The translations under genes and the position numbers were made by a program. Positions 61,250-64,000 of a stretch of DNA of 64,000 bases are shown here, one piece after another (within the stretch, counting starts at the first letter, position 1; each line of letters starts with the position of its first letter). The notes below the pieces were generated by a model. The model was not told where the DNA came from. It did not search any database and saw only the letters and a program-made list of their open reading frames with translations. Origin of the DNA: Ktedonobacteraceae bacterium (GTDB lineage: Bacteria; Chloroflexota; Ktedonobacteria; Ktedonobacterales; Ktedonobacteraceae). The DNA lies in the NCBI GenBank assembly GCA_035653615.1, contig DASRBN010000019.1, forward strand, positions 124,001-188,000. Direction: 5' to 3'.

Positions 61250-61672
61250 TTACGCCATCGATGGAATCATACCAAGTTGCTGCATCAGGCCCAGGTCGTC
61301 GCTGTTGCCCCAGTGCTCGACAATTTTGCCATCTTTGACACGAAAGATGTTGATGCCGGTGATTGAGCCGCTTACGCCGGTTGGTGGCATGCCGAAGAAA
61401 TCCCCTTTGTGCGTTCCCCCTGATGTAAAACGCTCTACTACTTTGTCGCCCTCAACGATCACGTCATCGGCGACCGAATAGATATCCGGGAAAGCCTTAC
61501 GGAAGAGCGTGGCCCATTGTCGAACTCCCTCGATACCCGGCGCTAATCCAGGCGGCGCGCTGTGTGAGACGAAATTGGGGTCGACGATCTCATCAATGAC
61601 GCTGAGTTCTTTCTCGTGGTTCCATAAATCCGCCCAACGATAACCTAACGTCCTGTTCTGTTCTGCTGACAT
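61250..61672 (-). CDS. SnoaL-like ester cyclase, copy 1
   Basis: A 140-residue protein with the SnoaL/NTF2 fold: VIDEIVDPNFVSHSAPPG, GIEGVRQWATLFRKAFPDI, VVERFTSGGTHKGDFFGMPP, then INIFRVKDGKIVEHWGNSDD. Known relatives close rings in polyketide synthesis, but many are general small-molecule proteins of unknown use. AGGAG precedes the ATG. A related copy lies 48 bases upstream on the same strand. Confidence 0.88.
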   Translation of the reverse strand: MSAEQNRTLGYRWADLWNHEKELSVIDEIVDPNFVSHSAPPGLAPGIEGVRQWATLFRKAFPDIYSVADDVIVEGDKVVERFTSGGTHKGDFFGMPPTGVSGSITGINIFRVKDGKIVEHWGNSDDLGLMQQLGMIPSMA

Positions 61673-61720
61673 GGAAAGTACTCCTTTTTTGGATTATTGC
61701 TATGGAATGACCATAGCATA

Positions 61721-62161
61721 CTATATCGCCTGCGCGGGCTGTCCCAGCGGGGGCACTATGCCCAGTTGCTGCAACATGCCAAGCGCGTCGAAGTTAACGT
61801 GATTCTCGGCGACCTTGCCGTCGACAACACGGAAAATGCCGGTCGCCCTGACGCTGGCGCTCTTGCCCGTTGGCGGAATACCCAGCAGTTCGCCGGTGTG
61901 CGTGCCCTGGTTCAACCAGCGAATAGCCACCAGATCTCCTTCGGCAATAACGGACTCAAAGGTTACCTGCATATCCGGTATGCCCGCGTGGAAGAGATTG
62001 CTCAGCGCCTGCGCGCCTTGAGGACCGCGCGGCAGTGGCGGCAGATTGTCATCAAAGTTGGTCCAGTCCCCGGTCACAATTGACGCGAGGGTAGCGAGGT
62101 CATTTTTGCTCCAGGCCTCGAGGAATTGTTGGACAACGGCTTTGTTGGTTTCGGTTGACAT
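61721..62161 (-). CDS. SnoaL-like ester cyclase, copy 2
   Basis: A 146-residue paralogue: VVQQFLEAWSKNDLATLASI, GAQALSNLFHAGIPDMQVTF, VAIRWLNQGTHTGELLGIPPT and TGIFRVVDGKVAENHVNFD. The catalytic-type Asp and His positions of SnoaL are partly kept. With copy 1 and the VOC gene upstream it may form a small unit on the minus strand. No polyketide synthase gene is in the window. Confidence 0.88.
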   Translation of the reverse strand: MSTETNKAVVQQFLEAWSKNDLATLASIVTGDWTNFDDNLPPLPRGPQGAQALSNLFHAGIPDMQVTFESVIAEGDLVAIRWLNQGTHTGELLGIPPTGKSASVRATGIFRVVDGKVAENHVNFDALGMLQQLGIVPPLGQPAQAI

Positions 62162-62210
62162 GGGATGTGTTCCTTTCTAATCTGTGTTGGTTGGATGTTG
62201 TCGGACGATA

Positions 62211-63146
62211 TCATCTCTGCATTTTCGCGAGCGAGATCACCTCCTCGTTGCTTTGCGGCAGATCGGCCATGACAAGAATGGTATTGCCATCCGCGTCATG
62301 CAGTACGAGCGCGTTCAAGTCTGCCCCGTGTCCCCGGTGTTTCCAGCGTTCCCAGGGAATACCTGCCGCCTCCAGTTGTGCTGCGATGCGCTCGACTGCC
62401 GCCGCATCCCGCAGGCAGATGACGAAGAAGCGTAGCCCAACGACATTCTCGCGCGGGCGTGATGCCCCCAGACTGTTCCAGGTGTTCAGGCCAAGATGGT
62501 GATGGTAGCCGTGCGCGGCAAGAAAACACGCTCCTGCGATGCCCGTGATTGTCTCGTCCAGACCGAACGCTTTGCGGTAGAAGGTCGCAGCATGGCCGAG
62601 ATCGGCAACCTGCAAATGGATATGCCCGATACATGTGCGGGATGGTAAACCTCGCCAGGTATAGTCGTTCTCGTCCAGTTCCGACAGTAAGTTCTCCAGG
62701 TCCAGCGGTTCGCTGCTATTTGAGCCATACAAGCGCCCGTTCTGCCAGGGCCAGGTGCTGCGCGGGCGATCGCGATAGATCTCGATGCCGTTGCCATCGG
62801 GATCGTCGAGGTAAAGCGCCTCGCTCACGATGTGATCGGAGGCATCGCGCAGTGGATAAGCAACCTCGCGCAGGTGACGCAGGGAGCCTGCCAGGTCTGC
62901 TCTGCCAGGTACCAGGATCGCGATGTGATACAGGCCCAGGGCGTTGATGGGCCTGGGGCCTGCATCTTTCTCCTGGATAAGCAGGAGCATAGCCGTGTCC
63001 ACGCCCAACAGGGCATTGTCATTGTCACGCTGCACCAGCCGAAAGCCAAGCGTCTCGCGGTAAAACGCGATGGAGCGTTCCAGGTGCGAGACACTCAGCG
63101 CGGCCAGGCCGAAGCGGATTTCGGGAGCGAATACATCAGTTTCCAT
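62211..63146 (-). CDS. Two-domain VOC protein (CatE/YwbC-like)
   Basis: A 311-residue protein with two vicinal-oxygen-chelate domains. Domain 1 (about 10-130) shows LSVSHLERSIAFYRETLGF, NALGLYHIAILV and DPDGNGIEIYRDRP. Domain 2 (about 165-290) shows IGHIHLQVADLGHAATFYRK, YHHHLGLNTW and DADGNTILVM. In CatE-like catechol dioxygenases the second domain binds metal through two His and one Glu. Here both His are present, but the Glu position reads as Leu in NTILVM. Its activity is therefore uncertain. Confidence 0.85.
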   Translation of the reverse strand: METDVFAPEIRFGLAALSVSHLERSIAFYRETLGFRLVQRDNDNALLGVDTAMLLLIQEKDAGPRPINALGLYHIAILVPGRADLAGSLRHLREVAYPLRDASDHIVSEALYLDDPDGNGIEIYRDRPRSTWPWQNGRLYGSNSSEPLDLENLLSELDENDYTWRGLPSRTCIGHIHLQVADLGHAATFYRKAFGLDETITGIAGACFLAAHGYHHHLGLNTWNSLGASRPRENVVGLRFFVICLRDAAAVERIAAQLEAAGIPWERWKHRGHGADLNALVLHDADGNTILVMADLPQSNEEVISLAKMQR

Positions 63147-63245
63147 CTCTTGTATCTTCCTGAACAGTAGGCTAGAATATCTTTGAACTATCTGCGCCTA
63201 CTGTACCAGGGCATCGTGGCAAAGACGTGAAAAGAGCGTGAACAA

Positions 63246-64000
63246 ATGGGTCAATTGAGCCTCGCATTGCTTGGAACTCCGGAGGTGCTCCACTCTGGAC
63301 AACCGGTGAAATTCCGCACGCGTAAAGAACTGGCCCTGCTCATTTACCTGGCCGTAGAGGGCGGCCTGCATTCGCGCGAGAAGATCACGACGCTGTTCTG
63401 GCCCGAGAGCGATGTCGTCCAGGGACGTACTACGCTGCGCCGGGCGCTGGCCAACCTGCGCAGCGTGCTCCATGATATGGAGGAGTCCGGGGCATCGCAC
63501 CTGCATATCGAACGAGAGGTTCTGGGTCTCGATCTCACGTCGAATGTTGAACTTGACGTTCATACGCTTGCGGCGGCACTTGCCCTCGATGCCGGTGGGC
63601 GTGGTGATGAACGGCTTCAGGCGCGCAATACGACGGGGGCCGGTACATCGGCGGTGGGCGCGGTCAATCGGCCCCTACGGGAGGTTGCCGGGCTGTATCG
63701 CGGCCCTTTTCTGGAGGGCTTTTCGTTGAACGATGCCCCCGACTTTGATAACTGGCTGCTCTTGCAACGCGAAACCTGCCATCGCCGCATGAGCCTGCTC
63801 CTGGAACGGCTATCCGCTTCGCAATTGAGAGATAGGGCCGTCGCGGATGCCATCGAGACCGCTGCTCGTTGGATTGCGCATGATCCTCTCAATGAAAGCG
63901 CTCGCATGCGCTTGATGGAGGCGCACCTGGCCGCGAGTCATCGCAATGCCGCGCTACAGGCCTACGAAGCCTACCGGACCTATCTTTCCTCAGAGCTGGA
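63246..64000 (+). CDS. SARP/AfsR-type BTAD transcriptional activator (partial, runs off the window)
   Basis: An open frame from ATG at 63246 to the window end with no stop, so the protein is incomplete. It starts MGQLSLALLGTPEVLHSGQP and has the winged-helix DNA-binding domain (RTRKELALLIYLAVEGGLHS, LFWPESD, RTTLRRALANLRSVL). A BTAD domain follows (WLLLQRETCHRRMSLLLERL, RWIAHDPLNESARMRLMEAH). Larger relatives add an ATPase and TPR domains, which may lie beyond the window. Between the domains a dispersed DNA repeat is read in frame as TSAVGAVNRPLRE. It diverges from the VOC gene, about 100 bases away. Confidence 0.88.
   Translation, partial: MGQLSLALLGTPEVLHSGQPVKFRTRKELALLIYLAVEGGLHSREKITTLFWPESDVVQGRTTLRRALANLRSVLHDMEESGASHLHIEREVLGLDLTSNVELDVHTLAAALALDAGGRGDERLQARNTTGAGTSAVGAVNRPLREVAGLYRGPFLEGFSLNDAPDFDNWLLLQRETCHRRMSLLLERLSASQLRDRAVADAIETAARWIAHDPLNESARMRLMEAHLAASHRNAALQAYEAYRTYLSSEL
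63650..63682. repeat. Dispersed GTAGGGGCC repeat inside the BTAD gene
   Basis: TCGGCGGTGGGCGCGGTCAA followed by TCGGCCCCTACGG is the reverse form of the family seen at 39225. It is part of the coding frame of the regulator and sits between its two domains. Confidence 0.75.

Overview
The window looks like chromosomal DNA from a GC-rich, Gram-positive-like bacterium. The best guess is the Chloroflexota, probably class Ktedonobacteria. The reasons are two FemAB-type cell-wall transferases, several secreted sedolisin/S53-type proteins, DUF2851 and TM2 proteins, SARP/BTAD and LuxR regulators, and abundant short dispersed intergenic repeats. This placement is inferred from gene content and not from a marker-gene tree. 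No transposase, integrase or phage structural gene was found.

Layout. (1) 0.3-5.7 kb: a single-pass protein with a VCBS-like loop, then a minus-strand group of a small membrane protein, an FAD/NAD(P) reductase, a 2x[4Fe-4S] ferredoxin and a membrane protein with two His pairs placed as in di-heme b cytochromes, followed by small membrane proteins. (2) 6-11.6 kb: RNase J, a secreted S53 peptidase with prodomain, and an M16 peptidase. (3) 11.7-13.4 kb: an AT-richer type II restriction-modification pair of the BglII/BstYI family. (4) 13.6-24 kb: a secreted HExxE protein, DinB, YajQ, a tandem structured intergenic repeat, a 1391-residue TPR protein, an R2-like ligand-binding oxidase and a ModC-type ATPase. 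(5) 24-33 kb: small accessory genes (TPR, YdeI, WYL regulator, two DHFR-like proteins plus a decayed third, Nudix, Cys-rich four-helix protein, LuxR response regulator, HD hydrolase, DinB). (6) 33.4-37.3 kb: ParB-ParA, and divergently a molybdate/tungstate binding lipoprotein and permease. (7) 37.3-46.6 kb: TM2, two FemAB proteins, GNAT, Lon, ClpX, trigger factor. (8) 46.8-53.8 kb: tRNA-Gly, tRNA-Leu, an S53 protein without prodomain, polyphosphate kinase, a receiver protein, TMEM175-like channel, LysM-CHAP protein, tRNA-Phe. (9) 54-61.2 kb: secreted unknowns, a coiled-coil protein, DUF2851, an RsuA-type pseudouridine synthase, cytidylate kinase, acyltransferase. (10) 61.2-64 kb: two SnoaL cyclases, a VOC protein and the start of a BTAD regulator.

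Functional links. ModC (22.6 kb) is well placed to power ModA/ModB (35.4 kb), which have no adjacent ATPase. Trigger factor, ClpX and Lon form a protein-quality group without clpP. The GNAT/FemAB/TM2 group suggests envelope work. The FAD-ferredoxin-cytochrome group is the best candidate for a poorly described system: a transmembrane electron-transfer module.

Two non-genic themes recur. Short repeats (a GTAGGGGCCGATTGATCG family and a TCATTCTGAGCGCAGCGAAG family) fill intergenic space and also sit in frame inside two genes. Several near-perfect palindromes with 26-37 bp arms lie at gene ends and include stop codons.
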